Part shown: piece after piece, positions 1 to 9,733 of the stretch | Position numbering within the stretch: the stretch's first letter is position 1 | Layout of the letters: each line of letters starts with the position of its first letter | NCBI RefSeq assembly: GCF_014644295.1 | Contig: NZ_BMKK01000002.1 | Coordinates: 620,001-684,000, forward strand | Direction of reading: 5' to 3' | DNA: 64,000 bases | Origin: Emticicia aquatilis | GTDB lineage: Bacteria > Bacteroidota > Bacteroidia > Cytophagales > Spirosomataceae | Program-made: the position numbers and the translations under genes | Notes under the pieces: model-generated | What the model saw: only the letters and a program-made list of their open reading frames with translations | What the model was told of the DNA's origin: nothing | The model's database searches: none

Positions 1-1723
1 TATCACTAACCCTAAAAATACTATTTCTTCTATCAAGCGTTTCATGGGTAAACGTTATACAGAAGTTGGAAGTGAATTGAAAACAGTCGCTTATGATGTA
101 GAGCAAGGAGCAAACAACACTCCACGTGTACGCATCGGCGATAGATTATATACTCCACAAGAGATTTCGGCATCAATTCTTCAAAAAATGAAGCAAACTG
201 CTGAAGACTATCTTGGCACAACTATCACTGAAGCGGTTATTACAGTACCTGCATACTTCAACGATGCTGAGCGTCAAGCTACTAAAGAGGCGGGTACAAT
301 CGCTGGTTTAGATGTGAAACGTATCATCAACGAACCAACGGCTGCTGCTTTGGCTTATGGTCTTGACAAACAAGGAAAAGATATTACAGTTGCTGTATTC
401 GACTTAGGTGGTGGTACATTCGACGTTTCGATTCTTGAATTAGGTGACGGTGTATTTGAAGTAAAATCAACCGATGGTGATACACACCTCGGTGGTGACG
501 ACTTCGACCAAGTGATTATCGAATGGTTGGCAGATGAATTCAAGAAAGATGAAGGTATCGACCTCCGCCAAGATGCAATGGCTCTACAACGCTTGAAAGA
601 AGCAGCTGAAAGAGCTAAAATTGAGCTTTCGAGTTCGGCACAAACAGAAATCAACTTGCCTTATATCTTCCCAGTGAACGGAATCCCGAAACACTTGGTA
701 AGAAACTTGTCAAGAGCGAAATTCGAGCAATTAGCTGATAGTTTGATTCAACGTGCAATGGAGCCTTGCAAGCGTGCTATGCAAAATGCAGGTTTGAAAA
801 TCAGTGATATTGATGAAGTTATCTTAGTTGGTGGTTCGACTCGTATCCCGAAAGTTCAAGAAGAAGTTGAGAAATTCTTTGGCAAAAAACCATCTAAAAA
901 CGTAAACCCTGACGAGGCTGTTGCTATCGGTGCGGCTGTTCAAGGTGGAGTTTTGACAGGTGAAGTAAAAGATATTTTATTACTTGACGTTATTCCTTTA
1001 TCGTTGGGTATCGAAACTTTAGGTGGAGTATTCACAAAAATGATTGAGTCGAATACAACAATCCCAACTAAAAAGACTGAGGTATTCTCGACAGCGGCTG
1101 ATAACCAACCATCGGTTGAATTGCACATCTTGCAAGGTGAACGTCCAATGGCTACACAAAACCGTACATTAGGACGTTTCCACTTAGATGGTATTCCACC
1201 AGCCCCACGTGGTGTTCCGCAAGTAGAAGTAATGTTTGATGTTGATGCCAACGGTATCTTGAACGTTACAGCTAAAGATAAAGGCACTGGTAAAGAACAA
1301 AAAATCAGAATTGAAGCATCTTCAGGTTTATCAGACGCAGAAATCCAAAAAATGCGTGATGAAGCTAAAGCTAACGAAGAAGCCGATAAAGCTGAAAGAG
1401 AAAAAGTAGAGAAAGTAAATGCTGCTGATACCATGATTTTCCAAACTGAAAAACAGTTGAAAGAATATGGTGATAAACTTTCTGAAGGTAATAAATCTGC
1501 TATCGAAGGTGCATTAGCTGAATTGAGAGCTGCTCACGGCACAAAAGATTTAGCTGCAATTGACGCTGCAATGGAGAAAATCAATGCGGCATGGCAAGCT
1601 GCTTCGCAAGAAATGTATGCTGCCGGTGCAACTCCTGGTGCTGATGGTGGCCAACAAGCTGGTGGTAGCACAGCTACTGCTGACGAAGGTGTAACTGACG
1701 TAAACTTTGAAGAGGTAAAATAA
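1..1723 (+). CDS. dnaK: Chaperone DnaK (Hsp70), 5' end cut by window
   Basis: ATP-dependent Hsp70 chaperone of the cytoplasm, working with DnaJ and GrpE. The frame is open from base 2, so the gene enters from the left; roughly the first 60 residues are outside the window and the ATG at 44 is internal. Visible are the Hsp70 signatures: [12 protein letters not shown], the [17 protein letters not shown] stretch and [14 protein letters not shown] in the nucleotide-binding domain, then the substrate-binding domain and the helical lid. The C-terminus has an Ala/Gly-rich linker and ends VNFEEVK, close to the usual acidic EEVD-like tail. A strong hairpin terminator follows. Identification is secure. 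Confidence 0.98.
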   Translation, partial: ITNPKNTISSIKRFMGKRYTEVGSELKTVAYDVEQGANNTPRVRIGDRLYTPQEISASILQKMKQTAEDYLGTTITEAVITVPAYFNDAERQATKEAGTIAGLDVKRIINEPTAAALAYGLDKQGKDITVAVFDLGGGTFDVSILELGDGVFEVKSTDGDTHLGGDDFDQVIIEWLADEFKKDEGIDLRQDAMALQRLKEAAERAKIELSSSAQTEINLPYIFPVNGIPKHLVRNLSRAKFEQLADSLIQRAMEPCKRAMQNAGLKISDIDEVILVGGSTRIPKVQEEVEKFFGKKPSKNVNPDEAVAIGAAVQGGVLTGEVKDILLLDVIPLSLGIETLGGVFTKMIESNTTIPTKKTEVFSTAADNQPSVELHILQGERPMATQNRTLGRFHLDGIPPAPRGVPQVEVMFDVDANGILNVTAKDKGTGKEQKIRIEASSGLSDAEIQKMRDEAKANEEADKAEREKVEKVNAADTMIFQTEKQLKEYGDKLSEGNKSAIEGALAELRAAHGTKDLAAIDAAMEKINAAWQAASQEMYAAGATPGADGGQQAGGSTATADEGVTDVNFEEVK

Positions 1724-1743
1724 TTTCTTTGAAGTAATATATC

Positions 1744-1780
1744 AAAAAGCCCCCTTTTCGAGAGAATTGGGGGCTTTTCT
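1744..1780 (+). terminator. Rho-independent terminator of dnaK
   Basis: An AGCCCCC / GGGGGCT stem about 20 bases after the dnaK stop is followed by TTTTCTATT. The A-run on the left side means it could also serve the leftward ABC permease, which stops at 1782. Confidence 0.85.
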
Positions 1781-1781
1781 A

Positions 1782-2897
1782 TTATGCTTGACGGAAGTAT
1801 TTCCTATAAAAAATGATATATGAAGTTAAAAGATAAATGAAACCCAAAAACTGACTTACTCCGAACTGAATAAAAATTACGCTCAGAAAAAGAGCTATAA
1901 AAATCGTATAAAGAAACGGCCTCATATTTTCTGAAACTATTAATAATATAGATTTTAAGCAAAGACTTAGGCTAATCAGAATTAACATAGAATAAAGAAA
2001 AGCCTCCCAATGAAAGATGTATTTTAATATAAAAATTTCTGGTAATAATAAGGTGGCAATGGTCAAAAACCAGTTCAAAAATGTGCGTGAGATTTTCGCA
2101 GGAAAATTTAAAGCAAAACTTAAATATTTCCGCTTAAAACGATAGATTTCAAAAATTAAAACTGCGTTTGATACTGACATTATTACAGCAATAAAAGCTG
2201 CTAAAGAGACTTGATTCATATCGGATAGAATTTCAATCAATCCAATCGGTAATCCAACCGCTATAAATTTTGTAATAAAAAGAGTTATGAGTTGTTTATC
2301 AAAAAGATGAAGTAATGGAATTGAGACAAGGTTTTTCTTCCATTTTCTCGTAAATTTTACCAGAATACCACTATTATAAGCCTTGATTGGGTCATTAACT
2401 AAATTTGTATATACAAATGCACAAAGCAAGTTTATGCCTATTACAAAGACAAGAAAAAGTAATGGAAGCAAATAAAAACCATACACCAAACCAACAATTA
2501 TCGAAAACAAAATATAAATAATTATCGGAAAAGATATGAGTATCTGACATATAAACCAGTTTTTCAACTGCTGAGATTTACTCAGTGAATTCGCACTATA
2601 AAACAAAAAGAAATTCGTTGGTTGGTAAATTTGGGCAGAAATATAGTTGAAGCTTTTAAGACTAAAAATCAAGAAAACAAACATCATTAATGCTCCCAAA
2701 ATTGGCGAACTAATGATGGTTAGAATAAAGCTGAGATTATAAAAAATAGTTTCTTGAGTTGTGATGTGGTCATCGCTAAGTACCTGAATATAAAACAAAT
2801 AGGTCAGGATTGTACCAAACAAAAACAGTAATTGCCCTGCATGTACTTTATAGAATCCTTTAACAAATATCTTATATAGAATTTTTGTAAGTGCCAT
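1782..2897 (-). CDS. ABC transporter membrane subunit (putative)
   Basis: Very hydrophobic protein of about 371 residues with roughly 10-12 predicted membrane spans and no recognisable catalytic motif. The ATPase gene directly upstream on the same strand ends TGATG, so its stop and this ATG share a base, which suggests translational coupling and a two-gene exporter. An alternative ATG six bases earlier (2903) is equally open. The substrate cannot be read from the sequence. The permease assignment rests mainly on coupling to the ATPase. Confidence 0.7.
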   Translation of the reverse strand: MALTKILYKIFVKGFYKVHAGQLLFLFGTILTYLFYIQVLSDDHITTQETIFYNLSFILTIISSPILGALMMFVFLIFSLKSFNYISAQIYQPTNFFLFYSANSLSKSQQLKNWFICQILISFPIIIYILFSIIVGLVYGFYLLPLLFLVFVIGINLLCAFVYTNLVNDPIKAYNSGILVKFTRKWKKNLVSIPLLHLFDKQLITLFITKFIAVGLPIGLIEILSDMNQVSLAAFIAVIMSVSNAVLIFEIYRFKRKYLSFALNFPAKISRTFLNWFLTIATLLLPEIFILKYIFHWEAFLYSMLILISLSLCLKSILLIVSENMRPFLYTIFIALFLSVIFIQFGVSQFLGFIYLLTSYIIFYRKYFRQA

Positions 2898-3535
2898 CAG
2901 CATTCAAGCAAATTAAGTGTACGATTTTCTACAAGTAATGTTTTTCGGGCAAGCGTTTCATCTAAATCAAGTGCTTGATGTGATGAAATCAGGAAACTTA
3001 CGCCTTCCTCAGTATATTTTTTTTCAATCCATTTATACAAAATCTGTAAGGAATCAGTATCAAGTGTAATCAGCGGTTCATCGAGCAAAATCAACTGCGG
3101 GTTTCCGAGAAAAGCCAAAACCAACGATAATTTCTTGAGCATTCCACTGGAATAAGCTCCTATTGGTTCATTGATATAAGTTTGCATTTTCATCTCGTTC
3201 AGATAAAATTCGGTTTGAAATGAGCTTGCGTTTTTGGCCTCTGCAAACAAATCAACCATATCTTTACCAGTCAAAAACTCAGGAAAAAGTGGTTCGGCTT
3301 CAGCAAAATTCACCAGTTTTCTAAATTCAACAGTCTTTCTTTGCGAGTTAAAATCATTTAATTTTATTTCACCCTCAAAATTAATAATTCCAGCAATTGA
3401 TTTCAATAACGTACTCTTTCCCGAACCATTCTCACCTTTTACCCAATAAATACTCGAATCAAGATATAAATTATTGATTTTCAGCACTTCAACCGCACCA
3501 AAAGTTTTCCGATAATTAGTAAATGATAACTGCAT
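2897..3535 (-). CDS. ABC transporter ATP-binding protein
   Basis: Nucleotide-binding subunit of about 212 residues. Walker A GENGSGKST lies near residue 35, the ABC signature reads AYSSGMLKK, Walker B is LILLDEP, and the switch histidine is in SSHQA. I place the start at the ATG at 3535 (MQLSFTNYRKTFG), which begins the ABC fold properly. The frame is open further upstream, but that stretch crosses a terminator hairpin and the 3' end of the DUF2147 gene. Partner permease is coupled downstream. The short size fits a simple efflux or resistance-type exporter; the cargo is unknown. Confidence 0.88.
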   Translation of the reverse strand: MQLSFTNYRKTFGAVEVLKINNLYLDSSIYWVKGENGSGKSTLLKSIAGIINFEGEIKLNDFNSQRKTVEFRKLVNFAEAEPLFPEFLTGKDMVDLFAEAKNASSFQTEFYLNEMKMQTYINEPIGAYSSGMLKKLSLVLAFLGNPQLILLDEPLITLDTDSLQILYKWIEKKYTEEGVSFLISSHQALDLDETLARKTLLVENRTLNLLEC

Positions 3536-3540
3536 ACAAC

Positions 3541-3583
3541 AAAAAAGCGAAGATTTATTTCGTTCAAAAATAAATCTTCGCTT
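3541..3583 (-). terminator. Terminator downstream of the DUF2147 gene
   Basis: AAGCGAAGATTTATT pairs with AATAAATCTTCGCTT (15-bp perfect stem) and, read leftward, is followed by TTTTTT. It lies 22 bases past the DUF2147 stop and only 5 bases before the ATPase start codon, so the ABC genes probably have a separate promoter within or near it, or depend on read-through. Confidence 0.8.
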
Positions 3584-3605
3584 CAAGAACTTTATATAAA
3601 ATGTG

Positions 3606-4031
3606 TTAATCGGCTTTGGTAAACTTTGAAGTGCGGCCAATAATCGAAATTCCGATAAATCCACGTACATCAAGCTGCGTTGGGCTAACCAAAGTCATTT
3701 TGCAAGAATAGGTTTTGCCATTTTTAGGGTCATATACTTCACCGTCTTCCCATGTTCCTTTACCAGTACTCACAAAATTCTTCAAATTCATCAAACCCAA
3801 CAAAGGGCGAGTCTTTAGTTTCGCATCAGGGTTTTCTTTATCAAGTCGTGGTTTACCATTTTCGTTAGGTTCTTTGAGCCACACAATTTTACCATTGATT
3901 TTATCACCTTGTTTGAAAAACTGAATTTTACCAGTTTTTTCCTCATTATACCACGTCCCTTGCGTTATATCTTGAGCATGAGATAAAGTTGAAATTAGCA
4001 AAAAAGTGACAATTGAAAGTACTTGTTTCAT
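3606..4031 (-). CDS. DUF2147 secreted protein
   Basis: 141 residues with a clear signal peptide (MKQVLSIVTFLLISTLSHAQ). The mature part is a DUF2147 domain: GTWYNEEKTGKIQFFK at its start, IVWLKEPN and a central PLLGLMNLKNF, then DGEVYDPKNGKTYSCKM and a closing GFIGISIIGRT. The family is a small lipocalin-like beta-barrel found in Bacteroidota and Proteobacteria. Its ligand and role are not established. The gene starts 15 bases after the stop of the PAP2 gene, so the two are probably co-transcribed. An AACCTA motif (4048-4053) precedes the ATG. Confidence 0.85.
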   Translation of the reverse strand: MKQVLSIVTFLLISTLSHAQDITQGTWYNEEKTGKIQFFKQGDKINGKIVWLKEPNENGKPRLDKENPDAKLKTRPLLGLMNLKNFVSTGKGTWEDGEVYDPKNGKTYSCKMTLVSPTQLDVRGFIGISIIGRTSKFTKAD

Positions 4032-4046
4032 AAAATTTGGAATTGA

Positions 4047-4622
4047 TTAGGTTATTGATGCTTTTTGTTTGATTAATTTAACAATTGGAAAAATGGCAAA
4101 CGGAATTAAAAAACCGATTAAACCTCCTACCAATATATCAGTCGGGAAGTGAACACCCACATAAATACGACTATATGACACAATTATTGCCCAAAAGAAC
4201 AAAAAAAGTGGCAATTTTGAATCTATTTTATAGTTTTTGAACAAAATAATTAGTGCTGCTACCAAGGCAAAACTATTGGAAGCGTGGCTAGAAACAAAAC
4301 CATATTGCCCACCACAATTGCCAACTACATGCACAATATGCTGAATCAGAGGGTCGTGGCATGGCCTAAAACGCTGAAAATAAGGCTTCATTAAACCAGA
4401 GGTTATCCTATCGGCCAATCCAACTGAGATTAACACAAATAATATACTCAACACAAAATCAGCTCTTATGTTCTTAAATAAATAATAAATAATGTAGAGA
4501 TACAGCGGAATCCAAGTAAACCTGTAAGTAACCCAAAACATTATCGTATCCCACAAAGGAGAATGGAAACTATTGAGCCACAAAAACCACTCGTATTCAG
4601 CGTACCTTATTGTTTCAATCAT
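4047..4622 (-). CDS. PAP2-family membrane phosphatase
   Basis: Integral membrane phosphatase of 191 residues with about five or six spans. All three PAP2 motifs are present: KPYFQRFRP (the KxxxxxxRP site), SSHAS in the position of PSGH, and SRIYVGVHFPTD with the catalytic histidine. Such enzymes dephosphorylate lipid phosphates such as undecaprenyl pyrophosphate or phosphatidylglycerophosphate outside the inner membrane. The exact substrate is not decidable here. It precedes the DUF2147 gene with a 15-base gap. Confidence 0.9.
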   Translation of the reverse strand: MIETIRYAEYEWFLWLNSFHSPLWDTIMFWVTYRFTWIPLYLYIIYYLFKNIRADFVLSILFVLISVGLADRITSGLMKPYFQRFRPCHDPLIQHIVHVVGNCGGQYGFVSSHASNSFALVAALIILFKNYKIDSKLPLFLFFWAIIVSYSRIYVGVHFPTDILVGGLIGFLIPFAIFPIVKLIKQKASIT

Positions 4623-4671
4623 TATTTATAAAAAACTTAGTGAAAGCTATCAAACCACAAATATGACTTAA

Positions 4672-5646
4672 TTATAAATAGCCTAAAACTCTTCTTGCAT
4701 CGTTTATTGTCTTTTCTGCTATTTCACGTGCTTTGGCTTCACCATGTTGAAGTTTTTCTTCTAAAGCCGAAGTATTTTCCATGTAATAGTTAAAAATCTC
4801 TCTTTCCTTCTCAAATTTTTTCCATAAAACCTCAAATAATGCCTGTTTGGCATGGCCATAACCAAAGCCACCAGCCAAATATTTCTGACGCATATCTTCA
4901 ATATCGCTTGGTTCAGCAACTAATGAAAATAATTTAAAAGTAATGTCAGTCTCTGGATTTTTCGGTTCTTCAAGTGGCGTACTATCAGAAATAATTGATT
5001 TGATTGACTTCAATAGTGGCTTCTCTGACAAGAAAATATTAATAAAATTATTGTACGACTTACTCATTTTCGTGCCATCAGTACCAGGAATCACCATTAC
5101 AGATTCATCAATCAATGGCTCGGGCAGTGTCAAAACTTCGCCATAAGTACGATTAAAGGCCGCTGCAATATCTTTCGACATTTCGAGATGCTGGCGTTGG
5201 TCTTTACCAACAGGCACAAAATTAGCTCCGTACAAAACAATGTCAGCTGCTTGCAACACTGGATACGTGAAAAGTCCAGCATTTACATCAGAAAGGCGGT
5301 CAGACTTATCCTTAAACGAGTGAGCATTTGCCAACATCGGATAAGGTGTTTGACAATTTAGGTACCACATCAATTCAGTATGAAAACCGGCCAAACGTGA
5401 CTGACGATAAAAATAGTTTTTTTCGGCATCAAATCCACAAGCCAACCATGCCGCTGCTACTGCACGGGTATTTTCTTGCATCAATTTTGCATCTTTGATG
5501 GTGGTCATTGAGTGCAAATCAGCAATAAAAAGAAATGATTCGTTTGCGGGATTTTGTGATAATTTAATTGCAGGCATAATCGCTCCTAAAATATTTCCGA
5601 GATGCGGAACACCGCTTGCTTGTATGCCTGTTAATATTCTTGCCAT
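4672..5646 (-). CDS. trpS: Tryptophanyl-tRNA synthetase
   Basis: Class I aminoacyl-tRNA synthetase that charges tRNA-Trp. 324 residues, the normal bacterial length. The HIGH-type motif reads PHLGNILG near residue 14 and the KMSKS loop is intact (TKMSKSYNN, about residue 195). Tryptophan-pocket features such as FLFIADLHS and the GKDQRQHLEMS stretch are also present. The gene stands alone; the preceding region (5647-5704) is a short divergent spacer shared with the DUF2461 gene. Confidence 0.97.
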   Translation of the reverse strand: MARILTGIQASGVPHLGNILGAIMPAIKLSQNPANESFLFIADLHSMTTIKDAKLMQENTRAVAAAWLACGFDAEKNYFYRQSRLAGFHTELMWYLNCQTPYPMLANAHSFKDKSDRLSDVNAGLFTYPVLQAADIVLYGANFVPVGKDQRQHLEMSKDIAAAFNRTYGEVLTLPEPLIDESVMVIPGTDGTKMSKSYNNFINIFLSEKPLLKSIKSIISDSTPLEEPKNPETDITFKLFSLVAEPSDIEDMRQKYLAGGFGYGHAKQALFEVLWKKFEKEREIFNYYMENTSALEEKLQHGEAKAREIAEKTINDARRVLGYL

Positions 5647-5704
5647 AATTTCTGATAAATAATAAAAAAAATGTAATTTTCCACAAAAATAGATAAAATT
5701 ACCA

Positions 5705-6376
5705 ATGCTAACCCATCATTCACTTCAATTTTTAAGTAACTTAGAGCAAAATAATAATAGAGAATGGTTTCATGCTAATCGTAAGGATTACGAACAAACA
5801 AAAGTTGAATTTGAAAATTTATGCCAAGAAATTCTAAATGGTGTTGCACAATTTCAAGAAAATTTAGTGAATACTTCAGTAAAAAGTTGTATTTTACGCA
5901 TTAATCGTGACATTAGATTTTCGGCCGATAAATCTCCTTACAAAAAGTACTTAGGTGCAGGCTTTGGGCCTGGTGGTAAGAGTTCTGGAAAAGTAGATTT
6001 CTATTTACACATTCAACCAAATAACGAATCTTTTTTAGGTGGAGGAATGTGGGCCCCGACTGGAAGTCAGTTGGCAAGTTTCAGACAAGAAATTGATTAT
6101 AGTCCGCACATTTTAAAAGGTATTATCGAAGAAGACACTTTTAAGAGCTATTTTAATGAAATTCATGGTGAAAGAGTAAAAAAAATGCCCAAAGGCTACG
6201 CCGCAGACCACCCTGATATTGAATTATTGAAATACAAACAGTTGTTTTTTGTTCATAAATACACTGATAGCGAAGTAATATCAGAAAACTTTGCCAGCGA
6301 GGTAATTAGCGGTTGTAAAATACTCAAACCTTACCTCGATTATGTAAATAATCTATTTTTCGGAGAAGAAGATTAA
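5705..6376 (+). CDS. DUF2461 domain protein
   Basis: 223 residues, cytoplasmic, with no signal peptide or membrane span. The sequence follows the DUF2461 pattern: an N-terminal LSNLEQNNNREWFHANRKDY, the central RINRDIRFSADKSPYKKYLG, then GGGMWAPTGSQLASFRQEID and a final PKGYAADHPDIELLKYK. The family is common in Bacteroidota and has no known biochemical function. Divergent from trpS; the short gap to the DUF1800 gene could allow read-through. Confidence 0.85.
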   Translation: MLTHHSLQFLSNLEQNNNREWFHANRKDYEQTKVEFENLCQEILNGVAQFQENLVNTSVKSCILRINRDIRFSADKSPYKKYLGAGFGPGGKSSGKVDFYLHIQPNNESFLGGGMWAPTGSQLASFRQEIDYSPHILKGIIEEDTFKSYFNEIHGERVKKMPKGYAADHPDIELLKYKQLFFVHKYTDSEVISENFASEVISGCKILKPYLDYVNNLFFGEED

Positions 6377-6423
6377 ACTTTTTGCTCCATTGATTGTCAA
6401 AAGTACAAAACCTAATCTTAAAT

Positions 6424-8040
6424 ATGACTCAATATTACTCTCCAACAGCCATTCAAGGTGGACTCGATGAGTACAAAGGCGAATGGAAAGTCGCTCAGAT
6501 TAGTCATTTACTGAAACGTACAATGTTTGGGTCAAGCCCCGACGACATTGCCTATTTTCAGAAAAAGACTGTTAGTCAGACCATTGACGAGCTTCTAATT
6601 ACACCTGCAAACCCAGAACCTCCGCTAAATTTCTACGATACTGCCGATTACAAAGACCCACAAGGTATCAAATTTGGTGAAACTTGGGTCAATGCTATTT
6701 ATGGAGATGGAACTGTTAATTCAAAACGGAGAGCGTCCTATAAATATTGGTGGGTGATGCAAATGGCTAATCAAAAACGAAGCATTCATGAAAAAATGGT
6801 TTTGTTTTGGCACAATCATTTTGCAACTGAAGTTAACGACGTAGATGATGCTCGTTTTTTGTATATCCATAATACAGTTCTTAGAAAATACGCTTTGGGG
6901 AATTTCAAAGACTTCGTTCGACAAATTACCCTCGACCCAGCCATGTTGAGGTATCTCAACGGTCGATTGAACACCAAAAATGCTCCTGATGAAAACTATG
7001 GACGAGAACTCCAAGAGTTGTTTACGGTTGGAAAAGGAAGTGGTTCAAAATACACTGAAGATGATGTAAAAGCTGCTGCAAGAGTGCTTACTGGCTTTAA
7101 TATTAATAATGATAGAATGGTTTATAATTTTACAATTAATAACCATGATACGACCGATAAGAAATTTTCTGCTTTTTATAATAACACTGTTATAAAAGGT
7201 GGAACAACGCAAGCTGGAGCAGAAAAAGAATTAGATGATATGCTCACAATGATTTTTTCGGTCGATGAAGTAAGTAAATTTATCTGTCGCAAGTTCTATC
7301 AGTTTTTTATATATTACGATATAACACCTGCCGTCGAAAAAGACATCATTGAGCCATTGGCTAAGATTTTCAGAGATAACAAATACGAAATCAAACCTGT
7401 AATTTCGGCATTGCTTAAAAGCCAACACTTTTTTGATGCAAATGTTTATGGGGCGATGATAAAAAGTCCTTTGGACTTGGTAGTAGGTACACTTCGTGAG
7501 TTTAATGTTGCATTTCCATCAGCAAAAGATTTTGTACAAGAATATTATAATCTTTTTGGTGAAATGATGCGACAAGGGCAAATCATGCAACAAGATATAG
7601 GCGACCCACCTAATGTTGCGGGGTGGCCTGCTTATTATCAATCTCCAATGTTTTATGAAATTTGGGTAAATTCGGATACGTATCCAAAGCGAAATCAATA
7701 TACCGATACTTTCATCAATACTGGTTTTACAAAAAATACAAGAAAAATTCAGATTGATGTAGTGGCGTTTGCGAAAAAAATGCCAACACCAAATGACCCG
7801 AATAAACTGATAAGCGATTCGCTTGATATTTTGTATAAAATCCCTGTCAGTAGTGAGCTTGTTCAGCAGGTAAAGAAGGATATACTTTTGAGTGGTCAAT
7901 CGACTGATTATTATTGGACAGAACTTTGGGATGCTATGATTAGTAAGCCAAACGATACCAATACGCTCAATATGGTTACAACTCGCCTCCGAAGTCTATA
8001 TAAATATCTGTTGGCCTTGCCAGAATATCAATTAGGTTAA
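6424..8040 (+). CDS. DUF1800 family protein
   Basis: About 538 residues matching DUF1800: HLLKRTMFGSSPDD at the start, MVLFWHNHFATE, YGRELQELFTVG and DPPNVAGWPAYYQSP. DUF1800 proteins are encoded next to DUF1501 proteins in many Bacteroidota and planctomycetes and are thought to act on the cell surface, but the activity is unknown. I choose the ATG at 6424 over a TTG ten codons earlier; an AACCTA motif (6409-6414) sits 9 bases before it. No convincing signal peptide is visible, which is odd given the secreted partner. The DUF1501 gene follows after 43 bases. Confidence 0.88.
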   Translation: MTQYYSPTAIQGGLDEYKGEWKVAQISHLLKRTMFGSSPDDIAYFQKKTVSQTIDELLITPANPEPPLNFYDTADYKDPQGIKFGETWVNAIYGDGTVNSKRRASYKYWWVMQMANQKRSIHEKMVLFWHNHFATEVNDVDDARFLYIHNTVLRKYALGNFKDFVRQITLDPAMLRYLNGRLNTKNAPDENYGRELQELFTVGKGSGSKYTEDDVKAAARVLTGFNINNDRMVYNFTINNHDTTDKKFSAFYNNTVIKGGTTQAGAEKELDDMLTMIFSVDEVSKFICRKFYQFFIYYDITPAVEKDIIEPLAKIFRDNKYEIKPVISALLKSQHFFDANVYGAMIKSPLDLVVGTLREFNVAFPSAKDFVQEYYNLFGEMMRQGQIMQQDIGDPPNVAGWPAYYQSPMFYEIWVNSDTYPKRNQYTDTFINTGFTKNTRKIQIDVVAFAKKMPTPNDPNKLISDSLDILYKIPVSSELVQQVKKDILLSGQSTDYYWTELWDAMISKPNDTNTLNMVTTRLRSLYKYLLALPEYQLG

Positions 8041-8083
8041 TCACACTGCAAATGAAATAACCCTTTCAAAACATCGGGATTCT

Positions 8084-9637
8084 ATGAAACGTAGAGATTT
8101 TATACAAAATACATTTGCAGGCGTAGTGATGCCTGCTCTATTAAACGGACTTTCTTTTAAAGCATTCGGCAATGTCGATGATGCTGCAATTGGAGACGAA
8201 AACGTGCTTGTTGTGATACAATTATCAGGCGGAAACGATGGTTTAAATACAGTTGTGCCAATTGATAAATATGCACTTTACCAGAATGCACGCACAAATA
8301 TTGCGATTCCTCAGGATAAACTTCTGACTATACCACAGACCGACACGCTTGGGCTAAACCCTGCAATGACTGCCATGCAGACTATGTTTAAGGAAGGGAA
8401 AGCAGCATTGATTCAGGCAGTTGGATATCCAAATCCTAATTTTTCACACTTTAGAGCAACCGATATTTGGAACTCAGCCTCTGATTCAAATGTGTTTGTG
8501 AATAATGGTTGGGCTGGAAGGTATTTGGCAATTGATAATCCAAATTACCCAACGGGTTATCCGAGTACGAAATACCCAGACCCTCTGGCAATTCAAATTG
8601 GGTCGGTTGTTAATACTGCTCTTCAAGGGCCGATTCAATCAATGGGGATGGCAATTTCAAACCCTTCGAGTTTCTATAATCTAATTTCCAATAAAGTAGA
8701 AACTACACCTAATACATTAGCGGGCAAAGAATTGAAGTTTTTAAGAGAAGTAGCTAATCAAACCAACTTATACGCTAATTCGATAAAGACTGCAGCATCG
8801 AAAGTAACCAAACAAGCAACATACCCAAATAACAGTTTGGCAAATCAACTAAAAATTGTTGCCCAGTTGATTGCTGGTGGTCTGAAAACTAAAGTTTATT
8901 TTGTTAGTATGGGTGGTTTCGATACACACAGCAGCCAAGTAAACACAAGCGATACTACCACCGGTACACACGCTAATCTTTGGAAAACGGTGAGTGATTC
9001 AATCAAGGCATTTTCGGATGATATAGTTGCCTTAGGCGTTTCCAAAAAAGTTTTAGGAGTTACTTATTCAGAGTTTGGGCGTCGAGTAAAATCTAATGCC
9101 AGTGGTGGCACTGACCACGGTGCAGCCGCTCCGATGTTTATGTTTGGCGATTTGGTAAACCCAATAGTTTTAGGAAAATCGGCTGATATTGCGGCTTCTC
9201 CAACAACCAACGACAACGTAACGATGCAGTATGATTTCCGTTCGATTTATGCCTCGATTCTTACTCAATGGTTTTGCCTCGACCAAGCCTACGTCGATGA
9301 TGTTTTACTAAAAGACTTCCAACCATTGCCTCTTGTGCAGGTACAGGCATGTGGCAAAATCACTGCTAATGAACCTATTGCGATTTCGGAAGACCTTATC
9401 AGCAATTATCCAAATCCATTTACTGATTCAACCACACTGACTTTTAATACAAGAGGAGGCCACACAATGATTCAAATTTTTGATAATGTAGGTCGAGTGA
9501 TTGCAGTACCAGTCGATGGGGAATACGATGCTGGCAAACACGAAGTGGTGCTAGATACTAAAGATTTTAATAGTGGAATGTACTTTGCTCGCCTGCAAAA
9601 TGGACAAATACAACAGGTAAGAAGAATGGCTAAATAA
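8084..9637 (+). CDS. DUF1501 secreted protein with T9SS sorting tail
   Basis: 517 residues. It begins with a twin-Arg-like/Sec leader (MKRRDFIQNTFAGVV), then the DUF1501 core: VVIQLSGGNDGLNTVVP near residue 45, YPNPNFSHFRATDIWNS, and SEFGRRVKSNASGGTDHG. DUF1501 belongs to the alkaline phosphatase/sulfatase-like fold. The last 75 or so residues form a type A T9SS C-terminal domain: NYPNPFTDSTTLTF, then IQIFDNVGRVI and a final SGMYFARLQ. It is therefore predicted to cross the outer membrane through T9SS and be anchored or released at the surface. Pair partner of the upstream DUF1800 protein. Confidence 0.9.
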   Translation: MKRRDFIQNTFAGVVMPALLNGLSFKAFGNVDDAAIGDENVLVVIQLSGGNDGLNTVVPIDKYALYQNARTNIAIPQDKLLTIPQTDTLGLNPAMTAMQTMFKEGKAALIQAVGYPNPNFSHFRATDIWNSASDSNVFVNNGWAGRYLAIDNPNYPTGYPSTKYPDPLAIQIGSVVNTALQGPIQSMGMAISNPSSFYNLISNKVETTPNTLAGKELKFLREVANQTNLYANSIKTAASKVTKQATYPNNSLANQLKIVAQLIAGGLKTKVYFVSMGGFDTHSSQVNTSDTTTGTHANLWKTVSDSIKAFSDDIVALGVSKKVLGVTYSEFGRRVKSNASGGTDHGAAAPMFMFGDLVNPIVLGKSADIAASPTTNDNVTMQYDFRSIYASILTQWFCLDQAYVDDVLLKDFQPLPLVQVQACGKITANEPIAISEDLISNYPNPFTDSTTLTFNTRGGHTMIQIFDNVGRVIAVPVDGEYDAGKHEVVLDTKDFNSGMYFARLQNGQIQQVRRMAK

Positions 9638-9651
9638 AAAAGTATGATTTT

Positions 9652-9727
9652 AGATTAACGATTTCAATATGTAGATTTTAGAATTTTGAAAAAACTTCTG
9701 CTACCACGTTTTTGAAATCGTTAATCT
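9652..9727. repeat. 16-bp perfect inverted repeat between convergent genes
   Basis: AGATTAACGATTTCAA (9652-9667) is exactly complementary to TTGAAATCGTTAATCT (9712-9727), with a 44-base AT-rich spacer. It lies between the convergent DUF1501 and aminotransferase genes. It may act as a bidirectional terminator or be a REP-like element; the long loop and lack of a clean T-run argue against a simple terminator. Confidence 0.6.
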
Positions 9728-9733
9728 TTAAAT

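Noticed and set aside
940-1434. Long antisense frame within dnaK
   Set aside because: Opposite a conserved gene, with composition that mirrors dnaK codons; no independent signals. The same holds for the other antisense frames inside leuS, the pyrophosphatase and the VPS10-like gene.
3535-3673. N-terminal extension of the ABC ATPase reading frame
   Set aside because: It crosses the DUF2147 terminator and the 3' end of that gene, and adds no family residues; the ATPase starts cleanly at 3535.
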